Assembly (NCBI GenBank): GCA_947685225.1
Contig: CANTUV010000002.1
Coordinates: 682,001-746,000, forward strand
Origin: Garcia nutans
Lineage: Eukaryota > Streptophyta > Magnoliopsida > Malpighiales > Euphorbiaceae
Length of the DNA stretch: 64,000 nucleotides
Direction of reading: 5' to 3'
Notes under the pieces: model-generated
Databases searched by the model: none
What the model was told of the DNA's origin: nothing
Seen by the model: the letters and a program-made list of their open reading frames with translations, nothing else
Shown here: positions 47,041 through 60,052 of the stretch, one piece after another
How positions within the stretch are numbered: the first letter of the stretch is position 1
Layout: each line of letters begins with the position of its first letter
Made by a program: the position numbers and the translations under genes

Positions 47041-47340
47041 TCAGATCTAGGATGTCCTCTACTATATTAGACCTTCACCACTGGCTTCTAAATCCATTCT
47101 AAAAAAGTGCCCTAAAATCAACTTAGAATTAATTTTGTCAAGTTAAACCCAGAATCAACTTAGACTCGGGTTTATCAGGTTTAACTCATAATCAACTTAG
47201 ACTTAGGTTAATCAAGTTGAATCTATAATCAACTTAGACCCATACATAGTTTAAAATCTTAAACTTTCTTCGGAAGTTCACAACATCATGGTTCCTTTTT
47301 TAAAAAAAAAAAAGAGCGAGAAACCATGAAGGTTGATAGA
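47041..47340. repeat. 37-bp tandem repeat region
   Basis: AATCAACTTAGA begins units at 47116, 47153, 47190 and 47227 (partial). The rest is unassigned, apart from an A-run near 47303. Confidence 0.6.
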
Positions 47341-49400
47341 TGTGAACCCCTAATTTTTCAACTAAAGAAAAACCTTAATTTTGCATCTCAATGAACGCCT
47401 ATGTTATAATGAATTTGCATAATTGGAATCACACAAATTAGAATTTGGACAACCCCAAACAAGGCTATTTGAAATTTTTTGCACATCTCAATGAAAGCCT
47501 ATGTTATAATGAATATACATAATTGGAATCACACAAATAAGAATTTGGACAGCCCCAAACTAGGCTATTTGAAAATTTTTGGACAAACTAGGTACTTTGA
47601 GGCTTAAAATATTTAATTTCCATAATAATATCAAAATTCAATTCGTTTCGGTTCCAATGCATCAAAAATCACAAAAAATAAACATCGACGGGCCCGAATA
47701 AGCCTCCAAAATTGTTTTGCACAAAATTAGACCTGTTGTGATATTCTGATTACCGCACGGGCCCAGTTTTCTACATTTTCTACTACGTAAGCCCATTTTA
47801 CTATTGCAATGCCCATAATTATTTTTTTATTTATTTCAATTTTAACCTCCAAAACTCTATAAATAGGCCCTCAACCCTCATTTTTCCACACACTATTTAA
47901 CCAAACAAACCTAATTGCTAGTTGTCTCTCTCTCTCTCTTTTCTTATTTTAAATGAAAAGGTTCAATGTTCTTTACTACAAACCACTAAAATTTTGATTT
48001 TGTTTTAGCAAATTTGAGTGCTTGGACCACTTTGGTATTTATTCTCCTTAAACGGCTCCGATTCAATTGCTTCCTTACTAATCTTTGCCCTAACAAACGT
48101 GGAACTTTGATTTGAATACACCTTAAGGCTACCACAAGGGCACCAAGAAAGGTATAAAATCTAATTTTGAACCCTACTTCTTTTAAATTTTATTTTTGAT
48201 GGATTAATGGTTTTTTTTAATTTGGACCTAAATAACTAAACTTAATTTGTTGAACCTAAGACTTTAAAGGACCAAATTGGATTTAAAAGATTATATCAAA
48301 TCACATTCAAAGATAATTTTCAGATTATGTTTCTCTAACCTAAAATAAAATTATGTTTTAACCCTGAGTTTACTTAAAAATCATTTTTAAAACTTGAATT
48401 CACCCAAAAATCATTTTTGAACCCTAAGTTCACCAAAAAATCATTTTTGAACCCTAAGTTCACCTAAAATCATTTTTGAAGTATGAGTTCACTCAAAAAT
48501 CAATTTTGAACCCCGAGTTCAACTTAAAATCATTTTTGAACCATGAGTTTTCCTTTAAATTATTTTTGAACTCTGAGTTCCATTAAAATCAATTCTTTTT
48601 CCAAAATTGAACCATGAGTTCAACTAAAATCTATCCTTTTCAAAATGGAACCCTAAGTTTAACCAAAACAAAATTTATCTTAGACTTAAACATATATAGT
48701 TTAGGCTAAAGAACCTAAAATTGGACTTTAGACCTAGGTTTTAAAGAGTTAAAACATAAAATTAGACTTAGACTTAGGTTAGACTAGGAAAACCACAATT
48801 TTAAGTCAAAACCAACCATTCCAAAATGGTTAGAGCTATATGAGCTTTATTCTCACTCAAACAAGATATGTTGGCCTACATAGAATTTTATTTCAAGTAC
48901 CAAGTCCACTTAATTTTAAAATTGACTCTCTCTTACTTACCTTATTTAAATATATACTTTGCGTATGCATTGTTTGTTTACATAACGATTTTGAGAAATA
49001 TGTGCTCAACCTAGAATCCATAAGGCTAGAGTTGGGATCCCTGTTTTAGGCTTTTTTTAAGATGTAAATTTTAATTTAACTTTGTGATTTATCCTTACCT
49101 TTATTTGCTTATGAATGGATATATGCATATAATAATTGTCATATCATACTTATAACTGTCATTATCATGAACTATATTTTGTAAGTTTTTATTTAATCAA
49201 AGGCCAAACTCTTTTTACTTAAAAGCCTAAACCTAGCCCCGAATCCATTCTTTAGTTTGTGGCTAGTTATTTTATCTATGGGATATAATTAAAGTCAACT
49301 ATTTTGGGTTTTTTTTAAATTTTCCCTTTTTAAAAAATAAATAAATTTAAGTGGTGACCCAAAACCTATTTTTACTTAAACCTAGGGTAGCCTACGATAA
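47341..49400 (+). repeat. Tat-type LTR
   Basis: Starts TGTGAACCCCTAATTTTT. It holds TATAAATA at 47858-47865 (CTCTATAAATAGGCC context) followed by a CT repeat and leader. The end has a GTGGTGACCCAAAACCT stretch like the U5 end of Tat LTRs (compare 59962). The exact end is not visible. A 100-bp tandem duplication occupies 47383-47582. No internal Tat coding region follows. Confidence 0.6.
48350..48670. repeat. Degenerate ~32-bp minisatellite
   Basis: About nine imperfect units with the core AATCATTTTTGAACCCTAAG and TTCACC spacers, inside the Tat-type LTR. Confidence 0.65.
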
Positions 49401-49579
49401 TAGAGTGACCTCGACACTTTCATGTGATACTTTGCCCATTAATGACCACCTCAACTCCTATCTTCTGGCAAACCGAACTCAGTGCTAAGGCAAGGCCTCA
49501 CAGTTTCTCAAGATTTTGATTTGCTGTGAAGCAGCTGCGGAATTATTCCTTATTGTCATTTTGACATAGAAGACAGAGA

Positions 49580-50627
49580 TGAGGTATTCATGATTATGTC
49601 TCAAGATGACAATGAGCCAAAGAATTTCCAAGAGTTTTTCAAAAGCCTTGCTAATAATAAATGGGTAAAAATAATGAAAGAAGGGTTAGACTCTATAAGA
49701 TCAGACCGAGTCTATGATTTGGTTGGTCTTTTGAAAGGATATAAAGCCATTAGAAATAGATGAATTCTCAAAATCAAACAAAAAGCTTATGGCAGCATCG
49801 AGAGGCATAAGGCACGTCTCATTACAAAATGGTATAAATAATAGGAAAGAATAGACTATGATGAGATATTTTCTCCTATTGCTAACTAAATTCATCTTAA
49901 CAATGTTAATTTTAGAAATTATGGCAAACCTTGATCTTGAGTTGCATCAAATGGATGTGAAAACTGCCTTTCCCAATAGAGAATTGGATTAAGAAATCTA
50001 CATGAAAAAACTTATAGGATTCATCAAAAAGGGAAAGAAAATAAAGATTTTAGGTTGAAAAAGTCAATCTATGGCCTTAAGTAGTCTTCAGGACAATGGT
50101 ACATTTGCTTTCATAACACTATTTTATGAAATGGTTTTACGAAGATAGACATGGAACATTATGACTACATTAAACAAGTGAAAGTAAAGTTCATTATAAT
50201 TTTGTTATATGTTAATGTCACTCTAATTGTTAAAAATGACAAAGTGTTTCTAAATCATATTAAAGAGTGGTTGTCAACTAGTTTTGAAATGAAAGACATG
50301 GGATGAGACCACATTATATATTCTCAGAGTAAAGATTTTGAAAGATCAATTTAGGAAATTTGTCTCTTTATTAAGAGGCATACATCAACAAAGTACTTAA
50401 GCAATTTAATATGTGTAATTATAAACCTATGGACAACCCCATAGCCAAAGGCAAGAGCTTGAGCCAAAGACAATGTCCCAAAACTCTAGAAGAATTGAAA
50501 CGTATGGCAAATGTACCCTTTGCAAGTGTTGTTGGAAGCCTTATGCATGCAATATTGTGTATGAGTCCCAATATTTGCTTTGTCATTAGTATGGTAAGCA
50601 TATTCTAACCCAACCTAGGTCTAACAC
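49580..50627 (+). pseudogene. Ty1/copia reverse transcriptase-RNase H relic
   Basis: In shifting frames: YDLVGLLKGYKAI, GSIERHKARL, ERIDYDEIFSPIA, HQMDVKTA-like and KSIYGLK. LLYVNVTLIV is a decayed YVDD motif. STSFEMKDMG, then KPMDNPIAKG and FASVVGSLMHAILCMSPNI, follow. These are copia, from a lineage different from elements 1 and 2. No LTRs could be linked to it. It ends at the LTR start at 50628. Confidence 0.75.
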
Positions 50628-52620
50628 TGTAATATCCGTGATCTTAGAGAAATTAAATAAGTATTTGGAGATATAGATGTTGTATATACCTAATGTATAC
50701 TTAATGTATACATAGTATACAAATATTATATATATTATGTATGATGGTTATATTTATAAATATATTATACTTGATATATATATCATGCTTGATATATATA
50801 TATATATATATATATCATATTTGATATATATTAAATAAACAATATACATAGATATATACATAATATAAGTACATTACATAAATATGTACATAAGAGTATA
50901 TGTAACATATAAGTAATATATATATATATGACATATACATATACATAAAATATATGTAACATATAAATGATTATTTATGGATGGAAAGATGGGAAGATGG
51001 AAAACTAGTAAATAAATAAATAAATAAATAGAAAATAAAAGAAAAAAAGTCAAACTAAGAAAGAAATATTTGGTGGAGATTAAAAGTTGTTTATAAAAAT
51101 AAATAAAATAAATCAAAATTAAAAATAATTATTGATAGTGGAAGATGATGGAAATATGAAAATTTATTAAATATTAATTAATTAATTAATTATGGTTGGA
51201 AAGAAAAAGAAAAATTAAAATTAAATTAAAATTCATTTATGGATAGGAAGAAGATTATAAATATCTTAATATTATATTATTAATTAATTATATATATATA
51301 TAAGTGGATGGGAAAAAGGAAAAAGTAAAAAATTAAAAAGAAAACACTTCTTCTTCTCCTTTCCAAGAGTTGGCCGAAATTCCAAAGATGGACAAAGAGA
51401 GGTATTTCATCTTTTAATACACCAAATTTTCTAAAGATTTCATAAGTACAAAGATAGTTTTAGAGATTTTGCAAGAGGCAAGTAAGTTTTCTTAAATTTT
51501 CAATAAGTTATCTTTAAATATTTGAATATGTAAAATTCAATTGTTGATGGAGGAATTGTTAATTGATTAAATGGGTTGTGTTTAAAGTTGTATGAGTGTA
51601 GAAGTAATGATTCTATGGTTAGATAGTAGAAATGATTAGCTTGGTAGAAGTTTGGAAGATGTAGTAAGGGTACTTAGGGTTTTTGATTAAAATGCATGTA
51701 ATTTGAATTTAATTGATTAAATTGTGTTAAAATGAGATTCTAATGTCATATTTAAACTCATAACTTGGCTAGGAGTTGAGTAAGGTGAAGTGGAATATTT
51801 AAAGAATTGAAGGGCAATTGGTGAAAGTTTCGTAGAATTGAAGTAAATGATATTTAATTAGTAAAAATGAGTAGAAATATGTTATTAATTATATATTTTA
51901 ATTTATATTTGATTTAGGATTGAAAGAACCAAAAGATGCCTAATTGAAGGAATTACGATTTTAGGAGCGACTATGTGAAAATTGAGTTATTGAAGGGGAA
52001 TTTGATAATTGCTAAAATAGATATAAATGAAGTTAAAGTGATGATTATATAATGAATTAGTGGTTGATTGTTTGAAAAGAACAAAGAGTGATGGAATTAT
52101 AGTTTTGGAATGGCTATATGTAATTAGGATTTTTTATATGGATGAAGATAATTGTTGAAATGAATGAATTTAATATTATTTTTATATGTTTGTAAAGATC
52201 CTATGGTTAGAATTTAATTATGGGCAAGTTTGGATAAAGTTTGAATCTAAGGTTTTGTTATGAAAAAATAGGATTTTAATGTAGGTGATGTTAATTGTTG
52301 TAATAAGATGAATTAATGTTATTTTAATGTAAATAATATGATTTTAAGGTTGGAAATATGATATAGGTAAGTTTTGGTGAAGTTAATGTTGATGGTTATA
52401 ATATATAAAATTTGGATTTTTGAAAGAGATTTCCATAATTATGGAAGTAAATTGTTTTAATGTTAATTTGATATGAAAGTAATATTTTATGGTTAAATAT
52501 TGAAAATAAAATTGGTAGAATGAAGTTTAAATAAAGTAGCGAATGATGAAATTAGATTATTAATGAGGTTTTGATGAGAATTGAATAAATAATGGTAATT
52601 TAATAATCAATGAGCATGTA
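50628..52620 (+). repeat. Gypsy LTR, cut at its 3' side
   Basis: Starts TGTAATATCC; long (TA)n-rich stretches at 50690-50960, including TATATATA runs. A CTTCTTCTTCTCC and GGCCGAA block at 51347-51376 is arranged as in the other Tekay-type LTRs (34905, 53000). The rest, to 52620, is AT-rich and featureless. The next LTR starts at 52621. Confidence 0.6.
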
Positions 52621-55600
52621 TGTAACATCCTAAAATTTTTTAAAATTTCTAATTTTTAGAAATTTTGATAAAATAAATTATAATTTAAAAGGATAAAATA
52701 AATTAAAGGTTTTAAATGAAAAATGAAGATATTTTAAATGAAAAAGTGGAATATATATGTGATATATATGCAAAATATACATAACATATATAAAAGTCAA
52801 CACTTTTTAAAAGAAAATGGTATTTTGGTAATTAAATCTTATAAATTCAAAATTAATAAAATAATTTTTAAAAAATTATTTTTGAATGGAAGAGGAAAAT
52901 TAGGACTTTTAATTTATTAAAAATAATTAAATAATTAAATATTAAATTATTTTAATATATATATGTGGTTTAAAAAAATAAAAAGGAAAAGAAATATTAA
53001 AAGTCTTCTTCTTCTTCTTCTCTTTCCTTTGGCCGAATTTTCCATGGGAGCTAGACCAAGAATTTGATTCTTCCATACTCTATAAATTGAAGGATTTAAC
53101 AAGTTTCAAGTGGAGTTTTGGTGATCTCCACCAAAATTAGTAAGTTTTCATCTCTTTTCTTTGAATTCCTTGGAAATTTGGATTATGTGAGTTTTGGAAT
53201 TTTGGTGTAGTATGTTATAATTATTGGAATTGGTATGTATGATGTTATTTTGGGTATTTAACAATAATTCTAAGGTTAGATTGAAGAGATGACAGAGTTT
53301 GGTTAAAGAATGGTGAAGAAAGAGAATTTAGGGTTATGGATTTTTGGGGTTTTGAAAACATGAACTTTAATTGTGCAAATTGGTTCTAAATGAGTTATTT
53401 TGATTCATAAACAAGTATTTTAAAGTCAAATATTGGATTTGGTGGTGTTGGGTTGGAGTTTGAGAATGGAAATGGAGATTTAGGGTTTTGAAAAAATGGT
53501 TTTCCAAAGTGGTTGAATTGTGTGATTTTATTTGTTTAAGCATGTTTTTTAGTGTTAAAAGTAATGAATATAAGCTTGGAATGAGTAATGGATTGTGTTG
53601 GAATGAAAAACCTTCAATGGGAGAAGGTTATGCCATTTTTGAGATTTTGTGTATAAGAGTGTATTTTTATAATATAAATTATTTAAATGCATTAAAATAT
53701 GTTTTTAATAATATAAATAGACTTAAAACACTAATTTAAGTGTAGTAGAATGGAATTCTAATGTTGAAGTAAGGAAAGGCTAAATTTTTGAAAATTTCTA
53801 GGTGTGATGTGTAATTATGGTTTAATGTTGGAAATGCCATTAAATGTGATAATAAATGATTATTTTCTATCACATTTGGTTTAGGCTTTGAGGGATGTTG
53901 ATTTTCTTCATCCAAGTGGTGAAGGGCAAGTTGGAAAGATTGGATTGAAGGTTGTTCTCAGCTTGCTTTGGGTTGCTAGTGGAGGTATGTACAAACTTTG
54001 AATATAATGTTTATATTTGCATAACATTTGGACTTAGCACAATTTGGTTGGAAAATGTGTTAAGTTACTTGGTTCATTGATTGTGTATGAATAATATTCT
54101 ATGACATTTGTAATGTCATATATGTGATAAATGCATTGTGAAAAGCCATTGATAATGGCTAAAATTGTGTAGAATGTGAAATATGTATATTATGTGAAAA
54201 TACCCAAAGTAATTGGGTAATGTGTTGTGAATGCAAAAATGAGATATGTGGAATTATGAAATGAATTGATATTGATAATAAATGAAAAAAGTGAGAAAAG
54301 TGAGAAAAATAAAAAAAAATGTGAAAATAAGGCAATGTACCTAGATTGAATATGTGACAAAGAGAGAGATTAATAATGAGAAAAATGAATAAATTGTGTG
54401 ACTAGTATGTTATTCAATTTTCAGAGTTCTGGATTTTGCGGCATGCCTATGATTGCCTACTGGCTAAATGTTGGAATGGTGAAAAGACTGGGTCGTAAGC
54501 CAGGCCAGCTGATAAATATGATGTTTTTGGGGTGAAAAGACTGGGTCGTAAGCCTCAAAAACTGTAGCAGTCTAGTTGGGTTGAGGACCAAGATACTAGG
54601 GCCTAAGGGTCTTGCCGAGTTGAGGTCTAAGAGACTGGGGCTGTTACATTATCCATGGATATATTGCTTACGGGGCTAGACACATGGTGTCATTATGGAC
54701 CAAAGCAGTAACTCTGAAATTTGAATAGCATATTAGATCTTTTTTGGGCCCATGCTTGTCTTTGTTTTAATGTGAATTATGAATTATGATATAATTGAGC
54801 AATATAATGTTATGAGTTGTGCTTATGAAATATTTGAAAAATATAAGAAAGTGGATTGATGTGACATCTATATGCATTGTGCATTTGGTATTGCATTGAG
54901 TTTTATTGTTATTATCAAAGTTTGTAGCACTAGGCTTCGGCTTAGCGCGATTGTTTTCATCGCGCAGGTGACAGGGTAGACTTAGCTGAGCTTGAGAGTT
55001 CTTCTAGACCAGGTCGGGTCTAGACTTGTAGTTGAGTTTGTTGAGTTGCTATCGAGATCAGAAACACTGCCAGCAGCATGTATATATTTTTATGTTATTG
55101 TACATTTTGAGTTTTATGCATAATATATTATGATTTGAATTTTACGTATTATATATTACAAAGAATGTTTGGGTCAATGTATTTGAAATGGGAGAGTAAG
55201 TGTGTTTTAAATTATATATCTATATATATAAATGTTTGAGAAACTTTGTGAAATTGAGAAGTATGGTTGAGATGGTGATTTGAAATTATTTGGGAGTGTT
55301 TTCTTTTTGCAGGTTGAGTAATTGCTAAATTTTGGGATGTCCAAATTACAGACAAAACTCTGTCGAATTTTTCCCAGAGATTTTTATATATATTATTTAT
55401 TTTGGGTTCTTATAACAAGTAAAGTTTGATTAGACCGGGTTCAGAGGGTATTCATTCAGTTGCAGGCTAGTCCAGAAGAGAAGTTTGATTATGCCAGATC
55501 TCTTCTGTAGAGAGATGCATATAATTGGTGGAAGTCGGTTCTACATGCTCTGGATGATCCACCAGTCCTGACCTATGATGATTTCCTGCCGAAATTTGAG

Positions 55601-56331
55601 CAGAAGTATACTCCAAGAGAGTATAAAGATGCAAAGAAGATGGAGTTCTTGAGTCTGAGACAGGATACCAGGACAGTGATCGAGTATGAGATCGAGTTCA
55701 TTCAGTTGAGTCACTATGCCGGTGGGATCATTTTTGACGAGTTTGACAAGTGCAGGAGGTTTGAGGAGGGACTGAGACCCTCTATCATGTGCATCATCGC
55801 AGGCTCTTGGTATCAGGATTTTTTCCAGTTAGTTGCAGCTGCAAGGAGTGTTGAGAGGGCACAGAGTCTTGCAACAGCTGCCAGGGTTGAGGAGACCAGA
55901 GTTAGGAGACCCCAGAGTGAGGTAGGGTCTTCATCAGTGAGGAGAGGCTAAGGGGGACATTTCCAGAGGTTTAGTAGGAGTCAGGGGCAGTTTGGCTGGT
56001 CAGTACAAAATCAGAGACAGAGACAGAGACCTGCAGTTTCAGTGGCTAGTGTTCCGACTCTAGTGGCTCAGAGGCCTGCTTCACCTACTTGCGTTCATTG
56101 TGGTAGAGTACGGGGGGGAATCTGCTGGTGGAGAGGTTCTTCAGGAGTGTGTTTTAGATGTGGGTAATTAGAACATTTTATCAGAGATTGTCCTGATTCA
56201 CCAAAGGTTAGACATACAGATACTGCAGCTTCTCGACCTAGTGTCAGAGGGGGTCGTGCTGGCAAAGGTTTTAGTAGAGGTGGTCGACCTGGGTTTAGTC
56301 AGAGAGGAGGCTCTATATCCGAAGATAGTAG
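52621..56331 (+). mobile_element. Tekay-type element: LTR fused to gag, cut by the Ogre-type element
   Basis: The LTR at 52621-~55424 aligns with the element 3 LTRs, including the stem-loops. It then jumps straight into gag. Compared with element 3, about 650 bp (LTR end, primer site, gag start) are missing. The right end is cut at 56332. The remaining pol and 3' LTR should lie past the window end, beyond the Ogre-type element. Confidence 0.82.
55428..56331 (+). pseudogene. Gag fragment of Tekay-type element
   Basis: It begins inside the gag domain (RVFIQLQAS-like). A stop near 55508 is followed by the readable stretch 55526-55951 (MEFLSLRQDTRTVIEYEIEF, SWYQDFFQLVAAARSVERAQ), which includes the 43 bp missing in element 3. 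TAA at 55949-55951 breaks it. Knuckles CVHCG and CFRCG...HFIRDCP lie at about 56092-56193. The end is replaced by the LTR starting at 56332. Confidence 0.82.
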
Positions 56332-59300
56332 TGTACACCCTTAATTTTTTACCTAGCCTAGTCCGATATTTTTTATATAGTCTAAAATAATTTTTGTGGT
56401 ATTTTAATTAAATAATATTTATTTTAGTATTTATTATTTATAATTTTTAATAAAAATAAAAATGGTGAAGTTAATAATAAAAATAATAAACAAAAATAAA
56501 AATTGGCGACGAAAAAATTTGTGGCCGAAAGTGGAATTGGCCAAGGCCAATTCACCCCCAGGAACTGCAGAAAATTCCTGTAGTGAATTGGCCAGCCGCC
56601 CCAGCTAGCGCTCGCAAATCCTCGCAGTTTCCAGCTTGCAGCAAGTTTTTCGCCAGCAAAATTTTTCAACGCAGTTTTTTTCGAAACCAAATTCTATTTG
56701 GTTTTGGTTTCTTTTCCTAATTAATTTTAATTTTCTTAAATAATTAGAAATAGGCTTATAATTTTTCTTATAAATAACACATTAAAACTCAGAATTAAGG
56801 GAGGGAAAAATTGGACTTTTGGAACTTGGATTGAATCAGAGTAAAAAATTCAGGAAACCCTAGCAAGAGATATTAGCAATAAGCAAGCAATCAACAATTT
56901 ATCAAAGGTAGCCATACTGCCTTTGTCTTTGTTCATCCAGAAATCAAATTGTGGAGGAACCAACGAACGGAGGTTTGATTATAAATTTTGATTTAATGTT
57001 ATTTACAATGTTTCCATCGTTTGTTTTGTTTTAACTAACCAAAATTATTAAACTTAATATTATATTTTACATTAGATCATACATTCATCCAGTAGTCATT
57101 AGTCAGTGATCAAGACTTCAAAACCCTAAAATTGTTCTTCTCTTTTCAGAAACCTTAAAACCCTAAATATTTCTCTCCCGTTTCCAAAACTTCAAAAAAC
57201 CCTAAATTACTCTTTTGTTTCCACAAACCTTAAAAACCTAAATTATTTCTTCTGCTTCCAAAAACCTTAAAAATTAAATTGATTCTTCTGTTTCCAAAAG
57301 CTTTAAAACCCTAAATTGTTTTTCCCAACTATTTTCATCTACATCATAACTTTTTGCTCGAAATCTTCAAATGTTTTTTTAAATTTTGAAACCCTAGTTC
57401 TCTTTATGTTTTTTAAAAATCATAATTATCTTATAAAGCTCTAAACTATTTTCTTAAATCCTAAAACCAAATATGTTTTGTAAAATACCAAAAAACCCTA
57501 ACTTTCTTGAAAAACCAAAATAGCTAAACCCTAATTCAGTGAACTTAAAACCCCAAACTAGTTAATCTAAACCCTAAAGCCATAATCTTATAAAACTAAA
57601 ATCACAATGCAGTAACCCTGAATTATAAACCCTAATGTCTTAAAATCCCAAAACCCTAAATGTTAATTAAAGAACTTTAAATAGAAACAATAAACCCTAA
57701 TTCATATCTTTACTTGCTTTATTTAATTTTAGATTTGATTATGTAGTTTATTATATGCTTTGATGGCTGATTTATTTAATTTCAATGCTTGATTTATTTA
57801 ATTTATCATTGATGGATGTTTTCTTTATTGTTATTATTTATTTGTTTTAGTATTAAAATTGTAAGAGGTATGTTTCCACTTTGTGGGTACCTCATCAGTG
57901 AAATATCATGTAATTTAAATTGCTTTTATATTTTGGACCAATGTAAAGGACATGTTTCTACCTTTTGTTGGGTATTCTATTTAGTTTAGACATGGATGAT
58001 GTAAGAACATGTTTCCATCTTCGGATGGGTGTCCATTTATTTGCTTTGTTTGGACATTGCTTTGATTTTAATATAATGATGCTTTATTTCAATTGTTGCG
58101 TGTAATATGGATAATATTGTTACATTTAAGAATTTTATAATATTAAGACCTGCAAAGGAGGCCGGTTCCAATGAACCGGGCATTGTGGGGGTGCTGGGCC
58201 ATTTCTCACCTTCCCTACACGTACCCAGCTTTCCGAACCCATTAGGGGGTTGGGGATTCCTTAGGAATCGAGTCATCCACCCCTTTATTTTTCCCGGCCC
58301 GCTTGGGTGGTGACTCCATTTTCTCCGAGCTTAGGTTCGTGTTCTCTAAGGCCCCAAGCCTAAATAGTGCCGAAGTCGCAAGAACCATTCCACCAGGAGT
58401 GGGGGCGAAAATCCCCGCTCATAGTGGCACTCCACTAGGGATAAGAGAAGTTGATTCCGTTAGTCTTTATATTATTCTATTCTTTTCCGTTGGTCTTTAT
58501 ATTATTTTATTCTTTCTTATAATGATATTATCCATTGCATCATACTAGATAGCATCGTGTACGTGAGTTAGGATGTCCGTGTTACCCGTGTTGTGTTATG
58601 TAAGGGATATTATACTTTCACTCAAGGTATGGAGATCGAGCATGGCATAACCACTCATAGCCTCGTACCATTTGGTATATACTTGCTATGGGAACCTAAG
58701 CCTTTTAACCCAAAGACTTAAGCTCATGTAATTTGCCTAGTTACTTTTCTTAGGATTTTACCCTAAATGCTTGTTGTTAGACTATGTGTGAATACTTGAA
58801 TTTTGAGGCTCGGAAAGCCAATTTTCTCAAACTGCTGACGACCGAGCCAGACCAGAGGTCCACGGTAAAGTTCACCAAAAGTATGTCTTCATGGTACTTG
58901 AAATGTCCGGAGCGACGCAAGGATTACGGATATGGTCCCGAAATAATTTTTGGAGGTCCGTAGCTCCCAAAAAATCAGTTTGAGCGAAAATCGTGCGACC
59001 CGATGTGTTATTTTGGCAGTTGAACCGCCGCATGCAGCGGTCCAACCGCCGTGCACTGTGCACGGCGGTCCAACCGCCGACTGTTTTGCTTTTTTCGTTT
59101 TCCCAGGCTGTCACTTCCACGGTGGTCCAACCGCCGTCCAGTCCGAATTTTGTCTATAAAAGGCTGCTAAATTTTCAGGAAAAGGGTTCGGCTTTTGGTT
59201 CGGTTTTTTTGGGTTTTTCAGGCGGACGAATTCTTCATTTTCCATACACTTAAGAACTTCTCTTGGACTTTTTCTCTGCATAAATCTAACATTGTGTTGC

Positions 59301-60031
59301 AGGAATTAATCCGTAATCAAGAGTCATAATCCAAGGTCCAAGAAAACAAGATCTGGAACTTCGAAGTGGGAAAATCCTAAGCAAGGTAATATCCTAATTC
59401 ATCCTTTGTCAATTCAAGCATGTCATAAGCATTCCATCTTCTTCTTAATTTCTTTTTGGTCAAAGACCTAATCCTTTAATCAATCAATTTTTGGCATGAA
59501 GCCGATCTCAACTAAAATTAACCTTTTGGCACGGAGCCTAAATTGCATTCTTTTGGTACCAAGTACTCAAATTTCATCAAAATTAGCACTAAGTGCTTAA
59601 AATCTCACAATTTTGGCAAAAAGCCCGACAATGCACGAAGCATACACACACATATGCATAAATGCATAATTGCCTTTAAATAGGCTTTTCCGAAATACAT
59701 GGGCTTTGATCTCTCATAAAAAATGAGAGTATGTAGGCATATTTGGGATTCACCCCAAATAGCAAGTCCGCAATTTACTAACAATCTATTTGTCTTCTAT
59801 TCTTTGTCCCTTTTAGTTTTGTTTCCTTTTGGCAAGTTAATCAAATACATGACATAGTCCCCGAATCCTCCTTGGGTTCGTAGATTAGAAACCTTTACAT
59901 TGGATGCATTATTGGAGTCAAACAAGGGTTTTCTTAGTTTTTTCCTTTGAACAAAAAAAAACTGAGTGGCGACTCCTAACAACAAGTGAACTTTCATCCG
60001 AATCCTTTTCGAGTGGAAACCGAGATTCACA
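56332..60031 (+). repeat. Ogre-type 5' LTR, 3.7 kb
   Basis: From TGTACACCC to GAGATTCACA, directly before the primer site. It contains the AAACCCTAAA-rich zone (57110-57680), a GC-rich zone with a primer-site-like sequence (58425), U3 motifs (59038-59137), a TATA box (59155) and a second partial primer-site echo (59963). 57105-57953 is homologous to 5326-6322. Confidence 0.82.
59020..59161 (+). promoter_or_regulatory. U3 core promoter: GGTCCAACCGCCG repeats, palindrome, TATA box
   Basis: GGTCCAACCGCCG occurs three times (59039, 59067 and about 59124). Between the first two lies a perfect inverted repeat with 12-bp arms and a one-base centre (59045-59056 and 59058-59069). TATAAAA follows at 59155-59161, in TCTATAAAAGGC context. 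Confidence 0.6.
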
Positions 60032-60034
60032 ATT

Positions 60035-60052
60035 TGGCGACTCCACTGGGGA
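60035..60052 (+). other. Primer-binding site, tRNA-Arg
   Basis: TGGCGACTCCACTGGGGA, three bases after the LTR end; this is the site typical of Tat/Ogre elements. Confidence 0.87.

Noticed and set aside
48350..48670. CRISPR-like array
   Set aside because: Units are directly adjacent and diverged, without unique spacers; it is a minisatellite in plant DNA.
50690..50960. Replication origin or matrix attachment region in the (TA)n stretch
   Set aside because: AT-rich simple repeats of this kind are ordinary in these LTRs; nothing specific supports such a role.
57110..57680. Interstitial telomere repeat
   Set aside because: Units are degenerate, irregularly spaced and shared with a second LTR copy, so they are LTR sequence and not a telomere scar.
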